Positions 43,874 through 53,629 of a DNA stretch of 64,000 bases are shown here, one piece after another. The notes beneath the pieces are model-generated. The model worked only from the letters and a program-made list of their open reading frames with translations. It did not search any database and was not told where the DNA came from. A program made the translations under genes and the position numbers. The DNA is taken from contig NZ_BBWU01000021.1 in assembly GCF_000974765.1 (NCBI RefSeq), positions 1 to 64,000 on the forward strand. Reading direction: 5' to 3'. The DNA comes from Sphingomonas changbaiensis NBRC 104936. Its GTDB lineage: Bacteria > Pseudomonadota > Alphaproteobacteria > Sphingomonadales > Sphingomonadaceae. Position 1 is the first letter of the stretch. Each line of letters opens with the position of its first letter.

Positions 43874-44616
43874 TCCTGGCGCTCGCCGCAGCGCCCGCCG
43901 GGGCTGCAGAGCTGCGTGTGTGCGCGGACCCGAACAACATGCCGTTCTCGAATGCCAAGGGAGAGGGCTTCGAGAACAAATTGGTGGAGCGGATCGCAGC
44001 GGATTGGGGACGGACCGTCAAATATACCTGGTGGGCGCAGCGGCGCGGCAATGTGCGGAACACGCTGAAAGCCGGCGAATGCGATCTGATTCCCGGCATC
44101 GGCAGCACGGTCGAGATGGTCGCGCCCAGCCGTCCCTATTACCGCGCCAGCTATATGTTCGTGACGCGTGCGGACCGCCGGCTCGACATCGCCGATTTCG
44201 ACGATCCGCGGCTCAAGACGCTGCGGATCGGCGTGCAGATGATCGGCGACGACGGCGCGAACACGCCCCCCGCGCACGCGCTCACGAGGCGCGGGATCAT
44301 CGACAACGTGCGCGGCTATCTGATCTATGGCGATTATGCGCAGCCGGACCCGCAGGCCGCGATCGTGCGCGCGGTCGCGTCGGGCGACATCGACGTGGCG
44401 CTGGTCTGGGGCCCGGTCGCACGCTGGTACGCGAAAGCATCCCCTGTCGCGCTGAAGCTGACGCCCACACCATGGCTCGACGGTCCGCAGCTGCCCATGC
44501 AGTTCGACGTTTCGATGGGGGTGCGTCGCGATGACGAGCAGCTGCGCGGCGATCTCAATGCCTGGCTGGACGCTCACAAAGCCGAGGTGGAGGCGATCCT
44601 CTCGCGCTATCGCTAG
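43849..44616 (+). CDS. Quinoprotein dehydrogenase-associated periplasmic binding protein (XoxJ/MxaJ-like)
   Basis: This is a 255-residue periplasmic binding-protein fold with a signal peptide (residues 1-19, ending AGA). ELRVCADPNNMPFSNAKGEG matches the start of MxaJ/XoxJ proteins. These are thought to help activate or mature the PQQ dehydrogenase, not to import solutes. No ABC transporter partner is nearby, which fits. It is the last gene of the operon and ends six bases from the convergent S9 peptidase. Confidence 0.88.
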   Translation: MGRRSLALILALAAAPAGAAELRVCADPNNMPFSNAKGEGFENKLVERIAADWGRTVKYTWWAQRRGNVRNTLKAGECDLIPGIGSTVEMVAPSRPYYRASYMFVTRADRRLDIADFDDPRLKTLRIGVQMIGDDGANTPPAHALTRRGIIDNVRGYLIYGDYAQPDPQAAIVRAVASGDIDVALVWGPVARWYAKASPVALKLTPTPWLDGPQLPMQFDVSMGVRRDDEQLRGDLNAWLDAHKAEVEAILSRYR

Positions 44617-44622
44617 GCTTTG

Positions 44623-46734
44623 CTACGGCTTCAGCTCGCGTTCCAGGAAACGCACGCTCGCCTGATCCGCTTTCAGCCAGTCCTGGTGGCGCAGGAAGTC
44701 GTGGATTTCGTTCGGGACGACCATTTCCTCATAGCGGACGCCCTGGGCATCGAGGCGCCGGGCCAGATCGATCGTCTGGCTGAAGCGCACGTTACGGTCG
44801 TCGTCGCCGTGGATCAGGAGCACCGGCGAGCGCCACGTCGCCACGTCGGCAACCGGTGAGCTGGTGAAGGCGGTCTTCAGCGCCGCTTCCCAATCGCCCT
44901 GTTCGTAGCGCTTGGGCGGCGTCTTCCGCTCGGCCAGCGTGCGCGACATGTCATGCACGCCGTGGAAGTCGACGCCCGCCTTGAAGATGTCGCTGTCGCG
45001 CGCCAGGGCGAGTGCGGTCAGATAGCCGCCGTACGAGCCGCCCCAGATGCCGATCCTTTGCGGATCCACCTGCTGCAGCGTCTGAAGGAAATGCGCGCCG
45101 GCGACGACGTCGCGATACTCGGAGGCGCCCGTCGCGCCGGCATCCTTCGGATGGTGGAACGGCCGCCCATAGCCGATGCCCAGTCGGTAGTTCACCGACA
45201 GCACCACGAAGCCGCGCGACGCCAGATACTGGTTCACCGCATATGCGTGGGAGTAATAGAACATGTAGGACCAACCGAGCAGCATCTGCCGCGGCGGCCC
45301 GCCATGAACGAAGATCAGCGCCGGCTTCTTCGCCTTGCCGCCGGACGCGTCGAACAGCTGGCCGTGTACGAGCACGCCGTCCGCTGCGCGGAACATGACC
45401 TGCTTGGGCACGACCAGCGGGCCGGGCGTGTAGGCGGGCAATGGCACAAGCGCGTGTTCACTGCCCCGGGCGGCCCCGCTCCAGTACACCGCGGGCGGGC
45501 GTTTCGCGGTCGCCGAGACGAAGGCGACGCCCGGGCCGGCGGGAACCGGCATCCATTCGAGCCCGTCGCCGCTGCTCAGCGCCTGCGGCGCCGCTCTGTC
45601 GACCGGAACACGGAAGATATGCCGCCGATCGTCGTCGCCGTCGGACGTGCCGGTGTTCGCGCTATAGAGCAGCGACTTGCCGTCACCGCTCAACGCGACA
45701 TGCTCGACCATATAGTTGCCCGGCGTCAGCAACATCGCCTCGCCGCCCGCTGCCGGCACCGAATAGAGATGCGGCCAGCCGTCCATCTCGGCACGGAAGG
45801 TCAGGCGGTGGCCCGCCGCCCAGCGGAGCGTCGGTCCGTCCGGGACCGACGTCCAGGAGCCGTCCATCGTATCGGGGCTGCGCCAGACCTGCGCGCCCTC
45901 GCCCGTCCTCGCGTCGGCAACCCAGATCGACCAGGGTTGCTTCACTTCTTCGAGCAACGGCTCCGGCGCGCCGCCGACGCCCGGCCGCCGCGTGAAGCCG
46001 ATCCGGGTGCCGTCCGGCGACCAGACCGGATTGTCGTCGCGGCCGGTCGAGGGCGCCAGCCACAGGATCGGCTGGTCCTTGCCGGTATAGATGCCGACGA
46101 AGCTATGGTCGCCACGGCCGGACACGAATGCAAGACGGCGACCGTCAGGCGACCAGGCGAGGTTCTGCACTTCGCCCCGATCGAAGAACAGGCGTTCGGG
46201 CTTCCCGCCCGGCTCCGCGACCCAGACCTTGCCGTCGCGCACGAAGGCGATCCGGCCGGCATCGGTGATTGCGGGCGCGTCGCCCTCCCCCACCTCGCGC
46301 GGTGCGCCGCCGGCCACGTCGGCGGTCCAGACCGCCAGGTGAGGCTGTTCGACGTCGCTGGCGGGATCGGGCTGGAGGCCGCCTTCGGCTTCCCAGTTCG
46401 AATCGTGGTCGCCGCCGCGCACCCAGGCGATGCGCCGCCCGTCCGGCGACAGTGCGATCGATGTGAGCTCCTGCCCGTCATCGTTCTGCGTGTCGGTCAG
46501 GCGACGTGGGCTGAAACCAGCGCCGCTTGCGACCCAGATGTTGCGGATGCCGTTCTGGCGCGCGACCCAGGCGATGCTGTCGCCATGCTCCGATGCGGTC
46601 AGCTGCTCGGCGAACGGAAAGGCAAGGGTCTGCTCAAGCCCGGGCAGCGCGGGTTCGGCCGCGATTGCGGCACCTGGCGCCAGAGTAACCAGCGCCAGGG
46701 AAACCGCCGCCAATGAAACCTGCATCTTCCACAT
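44623..46734 (-). CDS. Exported S9-family peptidase
   Basis: This is a 703-residue serine peptidase of the acylaminoacyl/dipeptidyl-peptidase type. A signal peptide (MWKMQVSLAAVSLALVTLAP, ending near AIAAEP) precedes a propeller domain with repeats such as LSPDGRRIAWVRGGDHD. The C-terminal alpha/beta hydrolase has Ser567 in GGSYGGY, the Asp in HGDDDRNV near 645 and His678 in NEIHDF. The ATG at 46734 is chosen for the G-rich stretch upstream. It is 35 bases from the next gene on the same strand. Confidence 0.93.
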   Translation of the reverse strand: MWKMQVSLAAVSLALVTLAPGAAIAAEPALPGLEQTLAFPFAEQLTASEHGDSIAWVARQNGIRNIWVASGAGFSPRRLTDTQNDDGQELTSIALSPDGRRIAWVRGGDHDSNWEAEGGLQPDPASDVEQPHLAVWTADVAGGAPREVGEGDAPAITDAGRIAFVRDGKVWVAEPGGKPERLFFDRGEVQNLAWSPDGRRLAFVSGRGDHSFVGIYTGKDQPILWLAPSTGRDDNPVWSPDGTRIGFTRRPGVGGAPEPLLEEVKQPWSIWVADARTGEGAQVWRSPDTMDGSWTSVPDGPTLRWAAGHRLTFRAEMDGWPHLYSVPAAGGEAMLLTPGNYMVEHVALSGDGKSLLYSANTGTSDGDDDRRHIFRVPVDRAAPQALSSGDGLEWMPVPAGPGVAFVSATAKRPPAVYWSGAARGSEHALVPLPAYTPGPLVVPKQVMFRAADGVLVHGQLFDASGGKAKKPALIFVHGGPPRQMLLGWSYMFYYSHAYAVNQYLASRGFVVLSVNYRLGIGYGRPFHHPKDAGATGASEYRDVVAGAHFLQTLQQVDPQRIGIWGGSYGGYLTALALARDSDIFKAGVDFHGVHDMSRTLAERKTPPKRYEQGDWEAALKTAFTSSPVADVATWRSPVLLIHGDDDRNVRFSQTIDLARRLDAQGVRYEEMVVPNEIHDFLRHQDWLKADQASVRFLERELKP

Positions 46735-46769
46735 ACTGCCCCCTATTCGTTCGATCGTGAGCGCCGGCC

Positions 46770-49700
46770 TCAGCCGTCGCCGCCTTCTCCTTCGCTTTCG
46801 CTCTGGGCCGCATCGGCCTCGTCGTCCCGGTCGAGCTGCTCTTCCGAGACTGCTGGCGGGGTCGTGGTAAGCGCCGGCAGGCCCTTCGCTTCGAGCATCC
46901 GGTTGAAGGCCGGCAGGTCCTTGGCCATCAGGCTCGCATAATCGGCAGCGCCGCTCTTGAGCTCGCCTTCCAGCATGTCGATCATCTGCGGCGCCGTCTG
47001 GGTCGGCCGCTGTTCGGCGCTGCCCCACACGTCGAGGACGTGCCCGTTCACTTCGGCATACATCCACAGCAGGTTGAAATAGACCTTGTAGGCGGACAGG
47101 TAATATTTGTCGTCGCTGGGCGCCATGTCCTTGTTGAACAGCCGGTATTCGACGGTCTGGAGCTTCTGGTCCATCTGGTCGACGGCCTTCTTCAGCCCGG
47201 CATTCTTTCCGGTCAACTGCGGCTGCATGTCCTCCAGCTGGCGACGCAGCCATTCGATGCTGTTGACGATATCAGAGGTCTGCTTGACGTCGTCCCGGAT
47301 GCGCAGCCCCAGCTTCGTGGTCGCGGCCAGATCCTCGACCGTTCCAGGGCTGTTCGGATCGAGCATGATCTCCAGCGGCGCCGTCTGCGTCTGGCCGTCC
47401 ACCGTCAGCCTGACCTGATAATGGCCCGGCGGCACGATCGGCCCGCTCTGGCGGGTCGGCAAGCCCCATTGCGTCACCGTGCGATAGGCGCGGTTCTTCT
47501 TGAAGCGGGGCTCGTCCCAGATGAACGGGTTCTGCGGTGGTGTGGTGCGCAGCCGCACGTTGTCGAGCTGCGGATAGCGCATGTCCCAGACGATGCGGTT
47601 CAGCCCCGCCTTGCCCTTCTGATCGAGCGTCCGGATCACCGCGCCGTCGGCGTCGAGGATCTCGGCCTTGACCTCTTTGGCCGGGGCCGATTTCAGCGAA
47701 TAGTTGATGTAGACGGCCTGGTTCCGCGACAGCCGATAGGTCGGCCGCGGATCGAACAGCCGCACGTCCGGCGACGCCTTGCCGGCGGCAAGGTCTGCCG
47801 ACATCTGCTCCAGCGGCGTGATGTCCGGCAGGATGTAAAAACCGCGGCCCCAGGTCGACACGACCAGGTCATGGAAGCGCGGCTGAACGACCGTCCAGGT
47901 CACGGGCGACGGCGGCAATCCTTCCCGCAGGTGCGTCCAATGGCCGCCATCGTCCAGGCTGTAATAGAGCGCATTGCCCGTCCCTGCGAACAACAGACCC
48001 TTGGCATTGGGATCCTCGGAGACGTTGCGGACATAGGCGAGCTCGCCGCGCGGCAGATCGCCGTCGATCCGCGTCCAGGTCTTGCCCATGTCGCGCGTGC
48101 GATAGATGTACGGATCGCGATCGTCGTTGATGTGGAAATCGACCGAGATATAGGCCGTGTTCGCGTCAAACGTCGACGGCTCGATGCTGGTGATCGTGCC
48201 CCAGGCCGGCAGGCCGGTGATGTTCCTGGTGACGTCGATCCAGCGGCCGCCGCCATCGGTCGTGTACCACAGCTTGCCGTCGTCTGTGCCTGCCCAGATC
48301 AGGCCGCGCTGCTTCTTGGACGGTGCAATGGCGTAGACCACTTCGCCGTAAAACTGGCCAAGATTGTCGCCGGTCAGGCCGCCCGACGAAACCAGACGGC
48401 TCGGGTCCTGGGTCGACAAATCGGGGCTGATGACCTTCCAGCTCTCGCCCGCGTCGGTGGTTTTGAAGATCACCTGGCAGCCATAATAGACCGACTTGGG
48501 ATCGAACGGATCGATCGCCAGCGGCGCCGTCCAGTGACAGCGATATTTGGTGTCGTTGGGCGCGGAGCTCAGGATGTGAAGCCACGGGCTGACTGAGCGC
48601 GCGAGCTTGGTCTTCCCGTCCCAGCGGGTCACTTCGTTGCCGTAGCAGGTCGCCCAGACGATGTTCGGGTCGCTCGGATCGGGCACGGTCCAGCCCGATT
48701 CGCAGCCGCCCATGCCGTGCTCCCAGCCGGCGCCGCTGCCGATGCCCCACGACGTCGAGCCCAGCGGAACGCTGGGGCCCCGCATGGTGCTGTTGTCCTG
48801 CATGTTGCCGTAGAAATTGTACGGAATCTGGTCGTCGACCGCGACATGGTAGATCTGGCCGATCGGCAGGTCCGTCTTGTTCCAGCCGCGGCCGCCGACC
48901 GTGGTGACGTCGACGCCGCCGTCATAGGTGATGGCGAAGTGCTCGGGGTCCTTCGGGTCCAGCCAGATGTCGTGATTGTCGCCGCCCCACCGCTCGATCT
49001 CGAAATTCTTCCCGCCATCGGTCGAGACGTGATAATTGCTGCTGGCAACGTAGACCTTGTTCTCGTCGCCCGGAGAGACGGCGATCTTGATGTAATAGCC
49101 GGCGCGCCCGATCAGGGTGCGATCCCAGGTCATCACGCGCCAGTTTTCACCGCCATCGTCCGAGCGCCAGAGCGCGCCCTGGCCGGGCGCTTCCATCAGC
49201 GCATAGATGCGCTTCGAATCGGTCGGTGCGATCGCGACATCGACCTTGCCGACCGGCTTCGTCGGCATGCCGTGGCCGACCACGCGCTTCCAGCTCTTGC
49301 CGCCGTCATGGGTGATGAACACGCCGCTGCCCGGGCCGCCGCTGAACTCACCCCAGGTGTGCATCACGACCTGCCAGGTGCCCGCGACCAGCGTGTTCGG
49401 GTCTTTCGCATCCATCGACAGGCCTGAGCAGCCGGTGTTCGGATCGACGAACAGTGACCGAGTCCAGGTCTTGCCGCCGTCAGTGGTGTGGAAGACGCCG
49501 CGCTCCTGCTGCGGTCCGGTCAGGCGGCCGGCAGCGCAGACCCAGACCTCGTCCGCATTGGTGGGGCTCGCGATCATGTGCGCAATGCGGCCGGTGCCCT
49601 TCAGGCCGACATGGGCCCAGGTCTTGCCGCCGTCGGTCGAGCGATAGACGCCGTCGCCCATCACATCCATGTCGCGGATCGCCCAAGCCTCGCCGGTGCC

Positions 49701-50012
49701 TGCCCAGACAACATTGTGGTTGACGGGAGAGACCGCCAGCGCACCGATCGCCGCGACGGACTGCTTGTCGAAAATCGGATCCCACTTGTTGCCGCCGTCG
49801 GTGGATTTCCAGATGCCGCCGGAGGCCGCGCCGGCATAATAGGTGGTCTTGTCGCCAGGAATGCCGGCCACGGAGGCGACACGGTTTCCGTGCGCGGGCC
49901 CGGCGAAGTGAAAGCCGAATGCGTTTGAATCCGGCGCCTCCTGAGCGTGCGCCGCAGCCGCCCCGACAATCGCCAGCATCGAGGTCGAAATCCGCACCCA
50001 GTTCATCTGCAC
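46770..50012 (-). CDS. Large exported BNR/VPS10-type beta-propeller protein
   Basis: This is a 1080-residue protein with a signal peptide ending near AAAAHAQ. Two multi-bladed propellers follow, with many BNR-like Asp-box units (STDGGNKW, THDGGKSWKRV, TTDGGRWIDV). These proteins are often named sialidase or sortilin-like, but no sialidase catalytic set is evident. The C-terminal 350 residues form a separate beta and helical region and end in an acidic tail (SEGEGGDG). The GTG at 50012 has AGGAG six bases upstream; ATG 50006 is an alternative. Confidence 0.88.
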   Translation of the reverse strand: MQMNWVRISTSMLAIVGAAAAHAQEAPDSNAFGFHFAGPAHGNRVASVAGIPGDKTTYYAGAASGGIWKSTDGGNKWDPIFDKQSVAAIGALAVSPVNHNVVWAGTGEAWAIRDMDVMGDGVYRSTDGGKTWAHVGLKGTGRIAHMIASPTNADEVWVCAAGRLTGPQQERGVFHTTDGGKTWTRSLFVDPNTGCSGLSMDAKDPNTLVAGTWQVVMHTWGEFSGGPGSGVFITHDGGKSWKRVVGHGMPTKPVGKVDVAIAPTDSKRIYALMEAPGQGALWRSDDGGENWRVMTWDRTLIGRAGYYIKIAVSPGDENKVYVASSNYHVSTDGGKNFEIERWGGDNHDIWLDPKDPEHFAITYDGGVDVTTVGGRGWNKTDLPIGQIYHVAVDDQIPYNFYGNMQDNSTMRGPSVPLGSTSWGIGSGAGWEHGMGGCESGWTVPDPSDPNIVWATCYGNEVTRWDGKTKLARSVSPWLHILSSAPNDTKYRCHWTAPLAIDPFDPKSVYYGCQVIFKTTDAGESWKVISPDLSTQDPSRLVSSGGLTGDNLGQFYGEVVYAIAPSKKQRGLIWAGTDDGKLWYTTDGGGRWIDVTRNITGLPAWGTITSIEPSTFDANTAYISVDFHINDDRDPYIYRTRDMGKTWTRIDGDLPRGELAYVRNVSEDPNAKGLLFAGTGNALYYSLDDGGHWTHLREGLPPSPVTWTVVQPRFHDLVVSTWGRGFYILPDITPLEQMSADLAAGKASPDVRLFDPRPTYRLSRNQAVYINYSLKSAPAKEVKAEILDADGAVIRTLDQKGKAGLNRIVWDMRYPQLDNVRLRTTPPQNPFIWDEPRFKKNRAYRTVTQWGLPTRQSGPIVPPGHYQVRLTVDGQTQTAPLEIMLDPNSPGTVEDLAATTKLGLRIRDDVKQTSDIVNSIEWLRRQLEDMQPQLTGKNAGLKKAVDQMDQKLQTVEYRLFNKDMAPSDDKYYLSAYKVYFNLLWMYAEVNGHVLDVWGSAEQRPTQTAPQMIDMLEGELKSGAADYASLMAKDLPAFNRMLEAKGLPALTTTPPAVSEEQLDRDDEADAAQSESEGEGGDG

Positions 50013-50042
50013 CTGAATCTCCTAGACGAGCCGCATTCATCG

Positions 50043-50055
50043 TATACTAAATACG
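50043..50055. promoter_or_regulatory. Candidate -10 box or operator in a divergent intergenic region
   Basis: The AT-rich, nearly symmetrical TATACTAAATAC stands out in the 185-base gap between two divergent genes. It could be a -10 region for the minus-strand propeller gene or a small operator. No matching -35 box is convincing. Confidence 0.25.
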
Positions 50056-50197
50056 GCGACCGGAATGTCGATAGGGAACGCGGATGCGGGTGTGCACGGC
50101 CGAAATGGTTCGATCAACCGGGCCCGGTCTCGCTCCTCGTGCCCGGCTGAAATAATGATAACGCTGACGGCCTGTTTGCCTCGCCAAGGGAGTTGAG

Positions 50198-52948
50198 ATG
50201 CACCGCGCTTCGATTGTCGCACTGATGTTGGCGGCCGCGCCTGCCACCGCCCAGGCCGCACCGGCCCCCGCTACGACCGACCAGGTCACCGCGCCGGAGG
50301 CCGTATTCGGCACCAGGACGGGCACGGATTATTTCCTCGCCGACTATACGATGATGACGCAGTGGCTGCAGAAGGCCGCGACCGAGAGCAGCCGGATGAA
50401 GCTTGTCAGCATCGGCAAGACGGCCGAGGGGCGCGAGCAATATATGGCGATCGTCTCGTCGCCCGAGAATCTCGCAAAGCTCGATCATTACCGGGAAATC
50501 TCGAAGACGCTGGCCCTGGCCAAAGGCCTGACCGACGACGAGGCTCATGCGCTCGCGAAGGAAGGCAAGCCGATCGTCTGGATCGACGCCGGCCTGCACG
50601 CGACGGAAGTCGTCAACGCCCAGACCCATCCGCAGATCATCTACGAGATGCTGACCGGCAACGACCCGGAGACGCTCCGAATCCTGGGCGACGAGATCGT
50701 GCTGTTCCCGTTCGCGAATCCCGACGGTCTGGAGCTGGTCGCCGACTGGTACATGCGTCCGGCCGACAAGCTGAAGCGGCGCACGGAAACGATCCCGACG
50801 CTGTATCAGAAATATGTCGGCCATGACGATAATCGCGACAGCTACATGTCGAACATGCCCGAAATAACCAACATCAATCGGGCCTCGTTTCGCGAATGGT
50901 TTCCGCAGATCATCTATAACGAGCACCAGACCGGTCCGGTCGGCACCGTCGTGTTCATTCCGCCTTTCCGCGACTATCCCAATTTCAACTACGACCCGCT
51001 GGTCATCAACCAGACCGATGCGCTTGCCTATCAGATGCACGGCCGGTTGCTCGCGGAAGGCAAGCCGGGATCGACCATGCGGTCCGGAGCGCCCTATTCC
51101 ACCTGGTTCAACGGCAGCATCCGCACCGTCAGCTATTTCCACAACGCGATCGGCATCCTGACCGAGATCATCGGCAATCCGACGCCGATGGACATCCCGC
51201 TGGTTCCCGACAACCAGCTGGCCCGCGAAGACCTGATCGCGCCAATCGCGCCCCAGCCGTGGCACTTCCAGCAATCGATCGACTATGTGAAATCGATGGA
51301 CCGCGCCGTCATGGACTGGGCGTCGCGCAACAGCTCAACCCTTCTCTACAATCGTTACGTGATGGGCCGGGACCAGATCCGGAAAGGCAGCGAGGACAGC
51401 TGGGTCATCACGCCCAAGCGGATCACGGCGCTGAACGAAGCCGCGAAGAGCGCGCCGAAGCCCGTCGACACGGGCGAGTTTCGGGGCGCGCACGTCGTCG
51501 ATTCCAGGCTTTACGACACGGTGCTGCACGATCCTGTCCACCGGGCGCCCCGCGCCTATCTGATCCCGGCTGACAGCCAGCCGGACATGCCGACGACGAT
51601 CCGGTTCCTGAACGCCTTGATCAAACTGGGCGTCGAAGTGCAGCAGGCGGACAGGCCGTTCACCTTCGGCGGCAAAACCTATCCCGCGGGCTCGTTCGTG
51701 GTCCGCACGGACCAGGCTTTCCGACCGCATGTGCTCGACATGTTCGAGCCGCAGGACCATCCGCAGGACTTCGCCTATCCGGGCGGGCCGCCGAACAAGC
51801 CGTATGACGTCACCGGCTACAACCTCTCCTACCAGATGAACGTGAAGTTCGACCGGGTGCTCGATGCGTTTCCCGATCAGTTTCCGGCCGTGCCCGACGA
51901 GCTGACGCCTCCGGCCGGGCACGTCATCGGGTCGGGCGGCGACGGCTTCGTCGTCAGCCACGCGACCAACAACAGCTTCACCCTCACCAATCGTCTGATG
52001 AAGGCGAAGCAGCCGGTCTATTGGATGAAGACGCCGGTGACGGTCGCCGGACAGAGTTTCGCGCCGGGCGCGCTGTGGATCCCCGCCTCGGCCGAAGCGC
52101 GCCGCATCGTGACGTCGAGCGTCGGTCCGCTCGGCATCGACGCCTATGCGGCGCCCAAGCCGCAGGCCGAAACGATAGCGATTAAGCCGGTCCGCATCGG
52201 ACTGGTCGACGTCTATGGCGGCTCGATGGCGTCAGGCTGGACCCGCTGGATCTTCGAGCAGTTCGAATTCCCCTACACCAAGGTTTTTCCGCAGGAGCTC
52301 GACAAGGGCGGGCTCGGCAAGAAATATGACGTGCTGGTGTTCCAGACCGACGTGCTGGGCCGCGAAGGCCGTGCCCGCCGCCAGCCGGACGCCGCCGACA
52401 TCCCGGCCGAATACCGGCCCATGCTGGGCGCGATCACGAAGGAGAAGACCTACCCGCAGATCGCCGCCTTCGCCAAGGCGGGCGGCACTGTCGTAACGGT
52501 GGGCGACGCCGGCTCGCTGGGCGAGGCGCTGGGCCTGCCGGTCAGCGATCCGCTGACCAAGATCGGCAAGGACGGCAAGCGGGTGCCGCTGCCGTCGACG
52601 GAGTTCTACATTCCGGGATCAATCCTGAGCGCCAAATTCGATGTCTCGGACCCGCTTGCCTATGGCATGCCGGAGACGGCGGACGTGTTCTACTACAACA
52701 GCCCGGTCTTCACGGTCACCAGCCCCGGCGCGAAGAAGGTCGCCTGGTTCGACAGCGAAACACCGCTGCGCTCGGGCTGGGCATGGGGACAGAAGGCCCT
52801 GAACGGCACAACCGCGATCGTGGACGCCCAATTGGGCAAGGGTCATGTCTTCCTGCTCGGGCCTGAGGTGACGTCCCGCGCGCAGCCGTTCAGCACGTTC
52901 AAGCTGCTGTTCAACGGCATCTATTACGGTCCTGCCGACGTGAAGTAG
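50198..52948 (+). CDS. Exported M14-family zinc carboxypeptidase-like protein
   Basis: This is a 916-residue protein with a signal peptide (residues 1-20). The M14 metallopeptidase domain occupies about 45-380. The zinc ligands are His134 and Glu137 in GLHATEVVN, with a third His likely in IIYNEHQTG near residue 245. The C-terminal half has no motif I recognise but contains a DJ-1/amidotransferase-like segment (VRIGLVDVYGGSMASGWTRW). A clear AAGGGAG precedes the ATG. It is divergent from the propeller gene, and together with the S9 peptidase suggests extracytoplasmic protein degradation. Confidence 0.9.
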   Translation: MHRASIVALMLAAAPATAQAAPAPATTDQVTAPEAVFGTRTGTDYFLADYTMMTQWLQKAATESSRMKLVSIGKTAEGREQYMAIVSSPENLAKLDHYREISKTLALAKGLTDDEAHALAKEGKPIVWIDAGLHATEVVNAQTHPQIIYEMLTGNDPETLRILGDEIVLFPFANPDGLELVADWYMRPADKLKRRTETIPTLYQKYVGHDDNRDSYMSNMPEITNINRASFREWFPQIIYNEHQTGPVGTVVFIPPFRDYPNFNYDPLVINQTDALAYQMHGRLLAEGKPGSTMRSGAPYSTWFNGSIRTVSYFHNAIGILTEIIGNPTPMDIPLVPDNQLAREDLIAPIAPQPWHFQQSIDYVKSMDRAVMDWASRNSSTLLYNRYVMGRDQIRKGSEDSWVITPKRITALNEAAKSAPKPVDTGEFRGAHVVDSRLYDTVLHDPVHRAPRAYLIPADSQPDMPTTIRFLNALIKLGVEVQQADRPFTFGGKTYPAGSFVVRTDQAFRPHVLDMFEPQDHPQDFAYPGGPPNKPYDVTGYNLSYQMNVKFDRVLDAFPDQFPAVPDELTPPAGHVIGSGGDGFVVSHATNNSFTLTNRLMKAKQPVYWMKTPVTVAGQSFAPGALWIPASAEARRIVTSSVGPLGIDAYAAPKPQAETIAIKPVRIGLVDVYGGSMASGWTRWIFEQFEFPYTKVFPQELDKGGLGKKYDVLVFQTDVLGREGRARRQPDAADIPAEYRPMLGAITKEKTYPQIAAFAKAGGTVVTVGDAGSLGEALGLPVSDPLTKIGKDGKRVPLPSTEFYIPGSILSAKFDVSDPLAYGMPETADVFYYNSPVFTVTSPGAKKVAWFDSETPLRSGWAWGQKALNGTTAIVDAQLGKGHVFLLGPEVTSRAQPFSTFKLLFNGIYYGPADVK

Positions 52949-53003
52949 CAGAGGGCGCCGCCCCTTAGCGGAGGGGCGGCGGCGGCTGGCCATCCGGCAA
53001 GTG

Positions 53004-53570
53004 CTACAGCAGCCGCGGCTGCTCGGGCGGGTAGGTGATCGACCTGCCATCCACGCGTGCGAACGGCGTCAGCGCGTGCATGCGGCAACCGGTCTCGGAC
53101 ATGATCTCGACGACCGGCACGTCGCGCACCTCCAGCGCGTCGGCGACGAGCGACCGGTGGCAGCGCCACGGCACCGCTTCCGCGCACATGATCGCCGTGC
53201 GGCTTTGCCGGCCGATGCGCACGAGCTCGTCGACCGCGTCCTGGAACGCAGCGGTCTGCATATAGTCGGCATAACCGCGAAAGCTCTTGTTGCGCCAACC
53301 GCTGTTGAGTGAATCCCGGTGCGGGTGCCGCAAGCCGCCGAGCGCCGGCATCGGGACATAGACAATGCCCGCCGCGGCCAGGCTGTCGCCGAGCGCGTCG
53401 GCGTTGAATTGCGGATTGTGGCGCGACCGCGGCACAGTCCGGACGTCCCCCAGCCGTTCGATGCTATAAGCCTTCAGCAAGGCGACGAAACTCTCGATCG
53501 GCAATGTCGAATGGCCGACCGTGAAAATCGTGCCGTCCGGCCATTGTGCGTCAGGCGGGCATGAAGACAT
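53004..53570 (-). CDS. DUF488-family protein
   Basis: This is a 188-residue cytoplasmic protein. IFTVGHSTLPIESFVALLKA opens the domain, DVRTVPRSRHNPQFN follows, and CAEAVPWRCHRSLVADAL holds the conserved Cys-Ala-Glu and Cys-His-Arg pair. The family is widespread and its biochemical function is not established. It starts 59 bases from the TauE gene stop on the same strand. Confidence 0.9.
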   Translation of the reverse strand: MSSCPPDAQWPDGTIFTVGHSTLPIESFVALLKAYSIERLGDVRTVPRSRHNPQFNADALGDSLAAAGIVYVPMPALGGLRHPHRDSLNSGWRNKSFRGYADYMQTAAFQDAVDELVRIGRQSRTAIMCAEAVPWRCHRSLVADALEVRDVPVVEIMSETGCRMHALTPFARVDGRSITYPPEQPRLL

Positions 53571-53629
53571 CTCGGTTGATCAAACGGCCGATCAGGGCCG
53601 CGGTTTCGCCTGGGTCCGCGCGAGAGGTG

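Noticed and set aside
46770-50012. Functional sialidase
   Set aside because: Only Asp-box/BNR repeats are evident; I cannot identify the Arg triad and Tyr/Glu nucleophile set of true sialidases.
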